Shown in pieces: positions 1 to 7,578 of a stretch of 55,151 nt of DNA; position 1 is the first letter of the stretch; every line of letters begins with the position of its first letter. The stretch lies in NCBI GenBank assembly GCA_050943575.1, contig JBMNPL010000003.1:1-55151 (forward strand). The letters are read 5' to 3'. The position numbers and the translations under genes were made by a program. The stretch is from WRCA01 sp050943575 (GTDB lineage Bacteria; Pseudomonadota; Alphaproteobacteria; Rs-D84). The notes below the pieces were generated by a model. It saw nothing but the letters and a program-made list of their open reading frames with translations, did no database searches and was not told the origin of the DNA.

Positions 1-158
1 ATTGGAAAAAAGTTTTACGTACATTTGAAAATGGCTATAATGCCAATTAAAAACATAACTAATAAAAAGTGTAAAAACCCCAAGATTTTTATCTTGGGGT
101 TTTTATCCGTCTGCATCCCTAATATAATAAAAAACTTAACAGGTCTATTTTATTATTC
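1..158. other. Intergenic leading edge, no gene seen
   Basis: AT-rich sequence. The only open frame here runs through the tRNA-Ser gene on the opposite strand and is a shadow. It holds the bidirectional terminator listed separately. Confidence 0.6.
73..104. terminator. Bidirectional Rho-independent terminator
   Basis: Stem CCCCAAGAT/ATCTTGGGG (78-86 and 91-99) with a TTTT loop, flanked by A5 on the left and T5 on the right, so it can end transcription on both strands. On the minus strand it lies downstream of tRNA-Ser. Confidence 0.85.
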
Positions 159-248
159 TGGCGGACAGAGAGGGATTCGAACCCTCGATACCCTTGCGAG
201 TATGCCTGATTTCGAGTCAGGTACGTTCAACCACTCCGCCACCTGTCC
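159..248 (-). tRNA. tRNA-Ser (anticodon CGA)
   Basis: Minus-strand cloverleaf with acceptor GGACAGG paired to TCTGTCC, discriminator G, and an encoded CCA at 161-159. The anticodon arm is CCTGA-CTCGAAA-TCAGG, giving anticodon CGA (reads UCG). The long variable arm (TATACTCGCAAGGGTATC) is typical of class II serine tRNAs, and the T-arm contains GGTTCGAATCC. Confidence 0.95.
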
Positions 249-313
249 GCACAAAAGATTATACAAAAACTGATTTAATTTGCAAGTTTTTAGAAAGTAA
301 AATTATTACTTAA

Positions 314-958
314 TTAAATTAATTTTCGTGCAAGCGGAAGTTCTTTTCCACCCTGCTCTATTATAATTTTTTCTAAAAACTTTTTAGTTATATCCAAATT
401 TACAGGCAAGGTATAAAGTTTATCCAAATAAGGAGTTGCACATTCACCACACACTGCACGCGCAGTACGTGGTGATAAATGTGTTAAATTATTTGTTTTT
501 CCGCAACTTGCACATTTACCTAAATCCAAAGCATACCCCAATGCCCCAAGTAAATTTATTTCCCAATTTAAGTAATGTTCATTTGCATTTTTATCTAAAT
601 TTTCAAGCATGTTTATAGTTTGATGCCATAGTATTTCATATTTTTCACGTTCTGGTAATAAAGTATACAGCAACGCAAATGAAGAATTCATAAAACTTAA
701 AGTTATCGGATTAATCATCAATGACACACTTAGATTTTTTTCAGATTCCCAATGAAATACACCTAATTGAGATTCTAATCTGGCATTCCATGAAACTGCA
801 CCAAATTGCCCAACCAAAGGTTTATTTTTCTTTGCAATAGCCCCGCCTTTTATCATTCCTGATAAAATACCATAATCTTTTGTAAAAATACGGGCTAAAC
901 AATCACGTTCGCCAAATGATTTAATATCTATTAATATTCCAACAGAATCAAATTTCAT
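314..958 (-). CDS. recO: DNA repair protein RecO
   Basis: RecO loads RecA at gaps together with RecR in the RecFOR pathway and anneals SSB-coated single strands. The 214-residue protein has the N-terminal OB-like domain (FDSVGILIDIKSFGERDCLA followed by a YGILSGMIKG segment) and, near residues 149-174, two CxxC pairs (CASC and CGEC) matching the RecO zinc finger. It is slightly shorter than typical RecO (about 240). It follows the rpsF-rpsR-rplI operon but is separated from rplI by a terminator, and an extended -10 box lies 6 bases before the ATG, so it is probably transcribed on its own and leaderless. Confidence 0.85.
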   Translation of the reverse strand: MKFDSVGILIDIKSFGERDCLARIFTKDYGILSGMIKGGAIAKKNKPLVGQFGAVSWNARLESQLGVFHWESEKNLSVSLMINPITLSFMNSSFALLYTLLPEREKYEILWHQTINMLENLDKNANEHYLNWEINLLGALGYALDLGKCASCGKTNNLTHLSPRTARAVCGECATPYLDKLYTLPVNLDITKKFLEKIIIEQGGKELPLARKLI

Positions 959-964
959 AATTGC

Positions 965-973
965 ATTATAACA
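965..973 (-). promoter_or_regulatory. Extended -10 promoter of recO
   Basis: The minus strand reads TGTTATAAT, a perfect extended -10 (TGnTATAAT), six bases before the recO ATG. No convincing -35 is seen because the rplI terminator occupies that position. The predicted start site falls on or next to the ATG, and no Shine-Dalgarno is present. Confidence 0.5.
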
Positions 974-975
974 AA

Positions 976-1003
976 ATCGCGCCTTGATGGCGCGATTTTT
1001 TAT
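976..1003 (-). terminator. Terminator of the rpsF-rpsR-rplI operon
   Basis: Stem ATCGCGCC/GGCGCGAT (976-983 and 989-996) with a 5-base loop, starting right after the rplI stop codon. T-runs flank it on both strands, so it may work in both directions. Confidence 0.8.
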
Positions 1004-1665
1004 TCGGCGGTTTTTTCTGCTTTCGCTTTTTTTACCTTTGCCGGTTTTTCGGCTGGTTTTTCTTTCTCGTCCGAATCTTCTGAGCTTTCAACTTCTTCCG
1101 GTTTTTCAGATTCTTCTGATTTTTCAGTATTCTCTGATTCTGGTGTTATTTCTTCGTCTTCAGCTTTCTTTATCCCATAAGTTAAAACTTTACCAGCAAC
1201 CAGTGCATCAATTTCATCTTGTGTTTGAGCAACATAAACTTTAATTGGCACAACTACATCAGGATGCAAAGCAATTTCTGTATCAAATGTACCAATTTCT
1301 TTAATCGGGTTACCTAATAAAACTTGGGATGATTCAATAATAACACCTGTCAATTCTTTTAACAAACGTGCAATATCACGACTAGAAACACTTCCATATA
1401 AATGACCTGTATCACCTGCTTGCCTGATCATATGGAATTTAGCAGATTCTACTATTTTACGATTAGATTCCGCAGATTTAATCGCTGCTTCATGTCTTGC
1501 TGCAAGTTCCGCTTTCTTGGATTCGAATAAAGCCACATTTTCACGTGAGAAACGTAAAGCTTTGCCCTTTGGTAATAAATAGTTGCGCGCATAACCAGTT
1601 GCAACTTCAACTTGATCACCAATGTTTCCCAATTTATTAATTTTTTCTGTAAGTATAACTTTCAT
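1000..1665 (-). CDS. rplI: 50S ribosomal protein bL9 with long acidic tail
   Basis: bL9 binds 23S rRNA near the L1 stalk and restrains ribosome spacing. The N-terminal domain starts MKVILTEKINKLGNIGD and contains the GYARNYLLPKGKA signature, followed by the long connecting helix and the C-terminal domain ending near residue 150 (DALVAGKVLTYGI). The protein is 221 residues, about 70 longer than a usual bL9; the extra tail is rich in Glu, Ser and Pro and then turns lysine-rich. Third gene of the rpsF-rpsR-rplI operon. Confidence 0.95.
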   Translation of the reverse strand: MKVILTEKINKLGNIGDQVEVATGYARNYLLPKGKALRFSRENVALFESKKAELAARHEAAIKSAESNRKIVESAKFHMIRQAGDTGHLYGSVSSRDIARLLKELTGVIIESSQVLLGNPIKEIGTFDTEIALHPDVVVPIKVYVAQTQDEIDALVAGKVLTYGIKKAEDEEITPESENTEKSEESEKPEEVESSEDSDEKEKPAEKPAKVKKAKAEKTAE

Positions 1666-1712
1666 AATCTGTCCTTTTTCAAGTTAGGGATAATTCCCAA
1701 ATAAATATTAAT

Positions 1713-1940
1713 TTATCCTAGATGATTACGCACAAACGGCAATAATCCCAGATGACGAGCACGTTTAATAGCGATTGCCAATTTACGTTGATCTTTGGCA
1801 GAAACACCGCTTATACGAGACGGGATAATTTTTCCACGTTCTGAAATATAATATCCCAATAATTTAACATCTTTATAATCAATAATCTTGCCCTTTAATG
1901 GGTTAGATTTTTTACGATAAATTGCTGCACGAACTGCCAT
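1713..1940 (-). CDS. rpsR: 30S ribosomal protein bS18
   Basis: bS18 pairs with bS6 on the platform of the small subunit. The 75-residue protein contains the conserved DYKDVKLLGYYISERGKI segment and the SGVSAKDQRKLAIAIKRARHLGLLPF block. It starts one base after the rpsF stop codon, so translation is probably coupled; rplI follows after a 47-base gap. Confidence 0.97.
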   Translation of the reverse strand: MAVRAAIYRKKSNPLKGKIIDYKDVKLLGYYISERGKIIPSRISGVSAKDQRKLAIAIKRARHLGLLPFVRNHLG

Positions 1941-1941
1941 T

Positions 1942-2280
1942 TTATTCCGCCTCCTCTGCGCTTTTTTTCATCATGATTGAAGGACCTTTTTCCAAGGCAT
2001 CTACGCGAACATTCAAGAAACGAATAACATCTTCGTCCATACGATAGCGACGTTCCAATTCTGTAATTTGTTTACCATCCAGTTCTATACCCAACATAAC
2101 ATAATGAGCCTTGCGGTTTTTACGAATGACATAAGCCAATCCTTTGAGCCCCCAGAATTCTGTGGTTTTTACTTTACCGCCCAATTCTTTAATTATTTCT
2201 GAAAATTTAGCCGCTTTTTCTTTAACCTGCGGTTCGGTTAAATCTTGGCGAAATACCAAGACGCTTTCATAAAATACCAT
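1942..2280 (-). CDS. rpsF: 30S ribosomal protein bS6
   Basis: bS6 forms a heterodimer with bS18 on the 30S platform. The 112-residue protein shows the family features YESVLVFRQDL at the N-terminus, the WGLKGLAYVIRKNRKAHYVML strand pair and the DEDVIRFLNVRVD end. First gene of the rpsF-rpsR-rplI operon, with an AAGGAGAT ribosome binding site just upstream. A stable hairpin lies in the leader and may mediate S6:S18 autoregulation. Confidence 0.97.
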   Translation of the reverse strand: MVFYESVLVFRQDLTEPQVKEKAAKFSEIIKELGGKVKTTEFWGLKGLAYVIRKNRKAHYVMLGIELDGKQITELERRYRMDEDVIRFLNVRVDALEKGPSIMMKKSAEEAE

Positions 2281-2303
2281 TTTATCTCCTTATGGACTAT
2301 GGG

Positions 2304-2322
2304 CTGTTGCACCATGCAACAA
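2304..2322 (-). promoter_or_regulatory. Leader hairpin before rpsF, possible S6:S18 site
   Basis: In the mRNA sense TGTTGCA-TGG-TGCAACA forms a perfect 7-bp stem (2305-2311 with 2315-2321) about 25 bases before the rpsF start. rpsF leaders in many bacteria carry a hairpin bound by S6:S18 that represses the operon (known). I do not see the exact consensus bulge, so the assignment is tentative. Confidence 0.35.
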
Positions 2323-2337
2323 CCAAGAAGCGACTTT

Positions 2338-2365
2338 ATTATGATTATTTTTTTTATAAATGCAA
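2338..2365 (-). promoter_or_regulatory. Putative promoter of rpsF operon
   Basis: The minus strand has TTGCAT (2365-2360), a 16-base spacer and CATAAT (2343-2338), placing the start of transcription just before the leader hairpin. Confidence 0.4.
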
Positions 2366-2396
2366 GAAAAAACTTATTTTTTAAAATAAATTTTTA

Positions 2397-2426
2397 TTGA
2401 CGCGATTTATATAAATTTATTATGAT
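2397..2426 (+). promoter_or_regulatory. Sigma70-type promoter of the MotA/OmpA pair
   Basis: TTGACG (2397-2402), 18-base spacer, TATGAT (2421-2426), then a GAGGG ribosome binding site and the ATG at 2448. Divergent from the rpsF promoter. Confidence 0.6.
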
Positions 2427-2447
2427 GTAATCACTGAGGGATTTTAC

Positions 2448-3236
2448 ATGAGCAATAAGTTTCATAGTTCATTAAATAGAATGGCTCTTTTTACAGCCGT
2501 AATTTTAATCGGCGTTATTTTATTTCATCAAGAAATAATTCAAGTAGCAACTGTAAATATCTGGTTAAATGGCATTATACTAGGAACTACTCTTTTTGGT
2601 ATTATTATTTGTTTTGTTAATGTTTTACGTTTAGTCCCAGAATATAAATGGATGAAAAATTTTTTCAATAATAATAAAACTGATAAATTACCACCAGATG
2701 TTTTGCGCCCCATAGCCATTGTTCTTGATCGCGCAAAATCACAAAAAAAGAATTTTATAAGCGCCCAAGCAATGAACACTTTATTAAATTTAATTGCGGG
2801 ACGTTTTGAAGATCAACGCGATCAATTACATTATATTACAAATGTTTTAATATTCTTGGGCTTGCTTGGAACATTTTGGGGATTAATTCATACAATCGGC
2901 GGATTTTCAAATTTAGTTTCGGTATTAGATTTTAATGATGAAAATGTTATGACTGCAATGCAGCAAAATCTGGCACATCCATTAGCAGGTATGGGGACAG
3001 CTTTTTCTTCATCTTTGTTTGGATTGGCTGGTTCTTTAATTGTTGGATTCCTGGGGTTACAAAATATAATCGCTCAAAATTCTTTATATCGTGAACTAGA
3101 AGAAAATTTAGCCGACAAAACCAGACTAGCAAAACAAGTTGATGCTGATGATTCCGCAGGCAACGTAAATGCGGCTGTAAAAGATTTAACCATTGCAATT
3201 TCAAGGCTGGAACGAGCAGTTACAAAAATAAAATAA
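2448..3236 (+). CDS. MotA/TolQ/ExbB-type proton channel protein
   Basis: Predicted inner-membrane channel subunit that uses ion flow to drive a partner spanning the periplasm. Hydrophobic segments lie at about residues 12-26, 38-63, 128-150 and 182-206; the last two, with LGLLGTFWGLI and the GMGTAFSSSLFGLAGSL block, match the conserved channel helices of the MotA/ExbB superfamily. The next gene, 21 bases on, encodes an OmpA/MotB-like partner, so the pair is a stator-like unit. Similar pairs occur in alphaproteobacteria without flagella; the work done by this one is unknown. No flagellar or tol-pal genes are nearby. Confidence 0.8.
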   Translation: MSNKFHSSLNRMALFTAVILIGVILFHQEIIQVATVNIWLNGIILGTTLFGIIICFVNVLRLVPEYKWMKNFFNNNKTDKLPPDVLRPIAIVLDRAKSQKKNFISAQAMNTLLNLIAGRFEDQRDQLHYITNVLIFLGLLGTFWGLIHTIGGFSNLVSVLDFNDENVMTAMQQNLAHPLAGMGTAFSSSLFGLAGSLIVGFLGLQNIIAQNSLYRELEENLADKTRLAKQVDADDSAGNVNAAVKDLTIAISRLERAVTKIK

Positions 3237-3257
3237 TTTTTATCTAAGGAGAGAGAA

Positions 3258-4394
3258 ATGTTAAAAATCAGATTTAAAGAAAAAAATAATTCATGGCCAG
3301 GGTTTGTAGATTTATTTTCTAACCTTGTAATCATTCTGGTATTTTTATTAATTGTTTTTGTTTTTCTTTGGACAACAACAAATGTTTTTAATACAAAAAG
3401 TACTGATAAAAAAGTGGCTGCCTTGCGTCAACAAAATAGCGAGCAAACCGAGCAAATCGCACAAATGATAGAAGATGAAGCCGAAGCAAAAAGATTACTA
3501 ATTTTATCTCGTGAAAAATTAGAAACTTTGGAAAATGATGAAGCCGAAGCAAAAAGACTATTAATATTATCTCGCGAAAAATTAGAAACTTTGGAAAAAG
3601 AAAAGGCAGAACTAAGCCAACGTCTAGATGTTGCGAACGAATCTATGAATTATCTTCAATCTCAACTTGCAGAATTATCCGAAGAGTATCATAAAACTGC
3701 GGCTGTAACTGAAGAAGAACGCAGAGTATTAAAATCACAAATTCAACAATTGCGCTATCAATTAGCAGATACTGAAGAAATGAGTACAGCACAACAACAA
3801 TCTTTGACGACAGAAATAGTTAGATTAAATAAATTATTAAATATATCAGAACAACGTGCCAAAGATCAGGAAGCACAATATGTTGAAATGTCAACTCGTT
3901 TAAACAAAGCGATGGCGGATAAAATAGCGGAACTTGGTCAATATCAATCTGAATTCTATACTGCTATAAAGCAAGCTTTACAATATTCTAATAAAGTAGA
4001 CACCAGCACTGATAGATTTATTGTCCCAAGTGATATTTTATTTGCACAAGGATCCTATTCTTTATCCCAAGAAGGCAAACGTCAATTACAATTAATTGCA
4101 AAGGCTATCATCAGTCTTGAAACAATTATCCCTGCTAATATTGCATGGATAATACGTGTAGACGGACATACTGATAAAATACCTGTTGTGCCTGGTACGC
4201 ATAAATTTAAAAACAATACTGAATTATCATTACTTCGGGCACAAGCTGTAGTAAAAAAATTAATTAGTTATGGAGTTGCCCCAAGACGTTTGGTTCCAAG
4301 TGGTTTTGGTGAAACTCATCCCGTAGATACAGGAAATAGCGTTGAATCTTTACAAAAGAACCGCAGGATAGAATTAAGGCTGACAAATCCGTAA
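3258..4394 (+). CDS. OmpA/MotB-like peptidoglycan-binding coiled-coil protein
   Basis: Partner of the upstream channel protein. One transmembrane helix (about residues 21-41), a long coiled coil (about 55-230) and a C-terminal OmpA-like domain (about 245-378) with VDGHTDKIPV near residue 300 and NRRIELRL at the end, the residues that hold peptidoglycan. This is the MotB/TolR/Pal arrangement with an unusually long periplasmic stalk. The coiled coil contains a near-perfect tandem duplication of 21 residues (listed separately). GGAGAG ribosome binding site upstream. A role as a stator anchored in the wall is inferred. Confidence 0.8.
   Translation: MLKIRFKEKNNSWPGFVDLFSNLVIILVFLLIVFVFLWTTTNVFNTKSTDKKVAALRQQNSEQTEQIAQMIEDEAEAKRLLILSREKLETLENDEAEAKRLLILSREKLETLEKEKAELSQRLDVANESMNYLQSQLAELSEEYHKTAAVTEEERRVLKSQIQQLRYQLADTEEMSTAQQQSLTTEIVRLNKLLNISEQRAKDQEAQYVEMSTRLNKAMADKIAELGQYQSEFYTAIKQALQYSNKVDTSTDRFIVPSDILFAQGSYSLSQEGKRQLQLIAKAIISLETIIPANIAWIIRVDGHTDKIPVVPGTHKFKNNTELSLLRAQAVVKKLISYGVAPRRLVPSGFGETHPVDTGNSVESLQKNRRIELRLTNP
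3474..3599 (+). repeat. 63-bp in-frame tandem duplication in the coiled coil
   Basis: Two copies, 3474-3536 and 3537-3599, encode DEAEAKRLLILSREKLETLE followed by N or K. They differ almost only at silent positions, showing a recent duplication that lengthened the coiled coil by three heptads. Confidence 0.9.
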
Positions 4395-4413
4395 AATAAA
4401 AGCAATGGTGTTT

Positions 4414-4498
4414 TGGTGGGGACGGGGGGACTTGAACCCCCAAGGATTTCTCCACAGCATCCTTAGTGCTGCGCGTCTACCAGTTCCGCCACGACCCC
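4414..4498 (-). tRNA. tRNA-Leu (anticodon AAG)
   Basis: Minus-strand class II tRNA with encoded CCA (4416-4414), discriminator A, and a perfect T-stem GGGGG-TTCAAGT-CCCCC. The anticodon arm is CAGCA-CTAAGGA-TGCTG, so the anticodon is AAG, reading CUU. The D-arm GGCGGAACTGGTAGACGC is typical of leucine tRNAs. The acceptor GGGGTCG against CGTCCCC leaves a U5-U68 mismatch. A34 is unusual for a bacterial leucine tRNA, where GAG is normal. Confidence 0.9.
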
Positions 4499-4633
4499 AA
4501 ATTGCAAAAATTTTACATTATAAGTTATTTTTTTCAAGTATTTTAATTCAGCTTTTAATAAATACAAATAATTTCGTTTTATTAAGTTTGTTTTTATGAT
4601 AAAATTAATAAAAGTAAATAAGCAGGATAATTT

Positions 4634-5962
4634 ATGAAAAAATCAATATTTATTATTTCTTTGATTGTTATGCCTTTTGCTGTAAATGCTACGGGGACTT
4701 ATTATACTGGAAATTATCAATCTCCACAATACAGATATGCACAACCAAATTCTATGCAACATGCCAGATATCAAAACTCTGGTTCGCAAAACAGCACATG
4801 GCCCCCCTATCCTGTTGCTACAAATTATTATCAACCAAAATCTGTAAATACGAAAAAAACTAATTCCGTTCAAAACAAATTTAATATTTCTGGCGGCTTA
4901 TCACGTGAAGTTGCCAACTGGCAAATGGAGATGAAAAATTCCGGAAGTATTTTACATTATGATAATATTTCTTGGAATGTTCTTGATGTAAACGCGGATT
5001 ATAATTTTGGTATGGTAAAATTAGATGCTGGTATAAAATATGGTATGCAAGCTGGCGAATCTCATATGATTGATGATGATATAACTAATGGTGGTTATTA
5101 TATTGATACTCTTTACTATGATCATGACAATAATCCATTAACTGAAGATGAAATATTGGGGGATGTTTACGGAAAGACAATTTCTGCTGGTATTAGCGAA
5201 GGTGGCAATATGCTCGGGTTTAATATCGGATTAAGTTTAACTGATAAATTTAATATCGGTAAAGCTAAATTAACCCCATCTATTGGTTATCGTCATTTTT
5301 CTTATACATTAGAAACAAATAAAAATAATGGTTTATCATTGCAATCTGGATATTGTTTTGTTGTTCCAGGTTCTGATGAAACACAATGTAATCCTTTGAT
5401 TATGATTGATGAAGATAATGATGGTAATATAGATTCTGTAATTTGGGATGATTACACTTTACCGATCGGGGAAGTATACTTTGGTAACACATTTGAATTT
5501 AATCAACCAAGGACTTCTCATTTATACAAAACATCTTGGTCGGGTCCTTATGTTGCATTGGATTTAGATTACGAAATTAATCAAGACAATGCGTTAAATG
5601 CACGTTTAGAAATCGGATTACCAGCATATAAATCAATAGGTGATCAACCATATCGTACTGATTGGGCACACCCAAAAAGTGTTAAAGACTCCGCCGGTAT
5701 AGGTAATGCTTGGCATATAGGTTTGGGGGCTGATTTTCTAACTGCAATAATAGATAATGTAAAATTATCTTTGGGATTCACTTATGATTATTATAGTGTT
5801 AATAATGCCGATGCAAAAACCTTTTTAAATAAAAATATAGATATTGAATCAGACCCAGAACTACAAGCACAATGTCCAAATTGGGTATGTACACAAAAAG
5901 GCGAAATAAGTTCGTTCTATAAATCAATGGGTATTCGTATCGGGCTTAATTCACAATTTTAA
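4634..5962 (+). CDS. Outer-membrane beta-barrel protein, exported
   Basis: 442 residues with a signal peptide (MKKSIFIISLIVMPFAVNA), a Tyr/Asn/Gln-rich linker to about residue 75, and then repeated amphipathic beta strands separated by acidic loops (for example DHDNNPLTEDE and DEDNDGNIDS). The chain ends in GLNSQF; a terminal Phe is the usual barrel-assembly signal. I cannot assign a family; an omptin-like or porin-like barrel is possible but no catalytic set was identified. First of three co-directional envelope genes that end at the terminator near 7460. Confidence 0.6.
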   Translation: MKKSIFIISLIVMPFAVNATGTYYTGNYQSPQYRYAQPNSMQHARYQNSGSQNSTWPPYPVATNYYQPKSVNTKKTNSVQNKFNISGGLSREVANWQMEMKNSGSILHYDNISWNVLDVNADYNFGMVKLDAGIKYGMQAGESHMIDDDITNGGYYIDTLYYDHDNNPLTEDEILGDVYGKTISAGISEGGNMLGFNIGLSLTDKFNIGKAKLTPSIGYRHFSYTLETNKNNGLSLQSGYCFVVPGSDETQCNPLIMIDEDNDGNIDSVIWDDYTLPIGEVYFGNTFEFNQPRTSHLYKTSWSGPYVALDLDYEINQDNALNARLEIGLPAYKSIGDQPYRTDWAHPKSVKDSAGIGNAWHIGLGADFLTAIIDNVKLSLGFTYDYYSVNNADAKTFLNKNIDIESDPELQAQCPNWVCTQKGEISSFYKSMGIRIGLNSQF

Positions 5963-5967
5963 TAAAA

Positions 5968-6564
5968 ATGAAAATAAATAAAAAATCTTTTTATAAAAAT
6001 ATTATAAAACATGTTTTTATACTATTTGCTTGTATAATTATTTTTGAAAATAATGGGTATTCTATTCAAATTGAAAGAACTGCTGAAACTGCCGCGGCTG
6101 CAAAAACAAGTGCAATAAATGATGCTCGCAGGACCGCATTTGCAAAAATTTTGCAAGAACATATTTCAGAAAATGAGGCAAAAAAAATATCCGAAAAAAT
6201 TATGGATAATGAATTAGCAACTATGATTTATTCTATATCCATAGAAAATGAAAAATTTGATGCGACAAATTATTCTGCTGATATTGCGGTAGATTTTGAC
6301 GAAGATGCTGTAAATAAATGGCTGGCGAACAATGGGATAGGTAAAATTACTGAAATATCTGATAAAAACGATAGAGCCCCTATATTTTTTGAATTAAATA
6401 ATATATATGAATTTTCTAAACTTATGCATGCTTCTCGTGAAACTAGTGCCGATTTAAAAATTACGGCTATTTCTGGTGAACGTATTTCGGCAAATGTACG
6501 TGTAAGTGCATATCAACCATTTGTATCACTTGTTCGCAACGCGGGCATTACAATTTCTTATTAA
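5968..6564 (+). CDS. Exported protein resembling DUF2066
   Basis: 198 residues with a hydrophobic N-terminus (about 14-30) that looks like a signal peptide or anchor. The following ERTAETAAAAKTSAINDARRTAFAKIL stretch and the alternating strand pattern resemble DUF2066, a family of periplasmic proteins without known function; this match is by eye. It starts 5 bases after the barrel gene and lacks a clear Shine-Dalgarno, so it probably depends on translation of the gene before it. Confidence 0.5.
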   Translation: MKINKKSFYKNIIKHVFILFACIIIFENNGYSIQIERTAETAAAAKTSAINDARRTAFAKILQEHISENEAKKISEKIMDNELATMIYSISIENEKFDATNYSADIAVDFDEDAVNKWLANNGIGKITEISDKNDRAPIFFELNNIYEFSKLMHASRETSADLKITAISGERISANVRVSAYQPFVSLVRNAGITISY

Positions 6565-6577
6565 AAGAGGTAAAAAA

Positions 6578-7429
6578 ATGAAAATAAAATTTTTATCTGG
6601 TATTTTAACAATAACATTTTTTCTTTCACCTGCCCTAGCAGATGATAAAGCAATTGAAATTTCTGAACCTTCAACAGAAATTGTTGCAGATAATCAAAAC
6701 AAAGAACCTGTATCTGTAAAACTACGCGAAAAAGAAAAAAAAGAAAAAGATTCTCGTAAAACTGGCAATAAAGCCGCAAGAATATCTATTGCTGGTGCTG
6801 CAACACAAATTCGTAGCCCGGCGGCTATGCCTGTACCTGTGATTACACCAAAAGTTGTCATAGAAGAAGTTGAATGTGGCATAGGAGAATATTCAAAACT
6901 TGGAAAATGTACCCCTTGTGATCAAAAAAATAATCCGGGGGTAAAATGGGCTAATCCAGGGAAAGATTGTAAAATTTCAGAATGTATTTCTGATGAATAT
7001 GTATTAGTTGATAAAGACAAAGAACAACCACAATGTTTACAAATATGCAACGTTTGGGGCGGTGTTGCATCACGTGAATGGAAACGAGATGATGCTGAAT
7101 TTTCATTTTGTGGTAGTGGTAAACATCTAGAATGTGAAAAAGGTTTTGCCAAAACTCGTGAGCAAACTGGTAGCAGCGGAACTGAATTTGGTCATTGTGT
7201 ACTAGAAGGTACCATGACTGGCGAATGCAAGAAAAAAGGTGATATGAAACCAGGCAAGTTTTCAAATGGTCGTTGTATGCAAGTATGCGAAAACGGATTT
7301 TGGAGTGGTTGCACATTACAAAGATTTTGTGAAGAAGGATTTAAAGAAGATAATTTTAGGGATGTTATTTTTGTAAAAGATAAAAAAGATAAAACAACTT
7401 CTGTATTTGATTGTGTGCCAAAAAAATAA
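6578..7429 (+). CDS. Exported cysteine-containing protein
   Basis: 283 residues; the start at 6578 is chosen because AAGAGG sits 8 bases before it and a signal peptide follows directly (MKIKFLSGILTITFFLSPALA). A Lys/Glu-rich segment (about 40-65) precedes about 16 cysteines in short C-x2-C, C-x6-C and CxxGF-type units (CGIGEYSKLGKCTPC, KCMQVC-like motifs). The pattern resembles growth-factor-like cysteine modules but no named family is recognised. Similar short units (CKEGF, CVKVCE) occur in the protein at 40001-40648. Last gene before a terminator. Confidence 0.55.
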   Translation: MKIKFLSGILTITFFLSPALADDKAIEISEPSTEIVADNQNKEPVSVKLREKEKKEKDSRKTGNKAARISIAGAATQIRSPAAMPVPVITPKVVIEEVECGIGEYSKLGKCTPCDQKNNPGVKWANPGKDCKISECISDEYVLVDKDKEQPQCLQICNVWGGVASREWKRDDAEFSFCGSGKHLECEKGFAKTREQTGSSGTEFGHCVLEGTMTGECKKKGDMKPGKFSNGRCMQVCENGFWSGCTLQRFCEEGFKEDNFRDVIFVKDKKDKTTSVFDCVPKK

Positions 7430-7446
7430 AATCTGGATAAAATAAC

Positions 7447-7475
7447 ATGGGGCTTGTAGCCCCATTTTATTTTTT
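7447..7475 (+). terminator. Rho-independent terminator of the 4.6-7.4 kb cluster
   Basis: Stem ATGGGGC/GCCCCAT (7447-7453 and 7459-7465), loop TTGTA, then TTTATTTTTT. Confidence 0.85.
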
Positions 7476-7578
7476 AACAATTTTGTTTAATAAAGTTATT
7501 ATTTGCTCTCTATTGAATTTTTACTAAAAGGCACTAAATCTATATTAGATAATAAAACGATAATAAAAAGGTATAAAT

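Noticed and set aside
25..273. Open frame of 82 residues on the plus strand
   Set aside because: It is complementary to the tRNA-Ser gene and terminator; RGIRTLDTLASM is a typical false translation of a tRNA.
984..1244. Plus-strand frame opposite rplI
   Set aside because: Leu/Phe-rich shadow of the acidic rplI tail, without a ribosome binding site.
2448..4394. Zorya-type defence pair (ZorA/ZorB) reading of the MotA/OmpA genes
   Set aside because: No ZorC, ZorD or ZorE gene follows and no other defence gene is near; a housekeeping envelope pair fits better.
4405..4599. Open frame over the tRNA-Leu
   Set aside because: GDLNPQ and PVPPRP are typical false translations of tRNA sequence.
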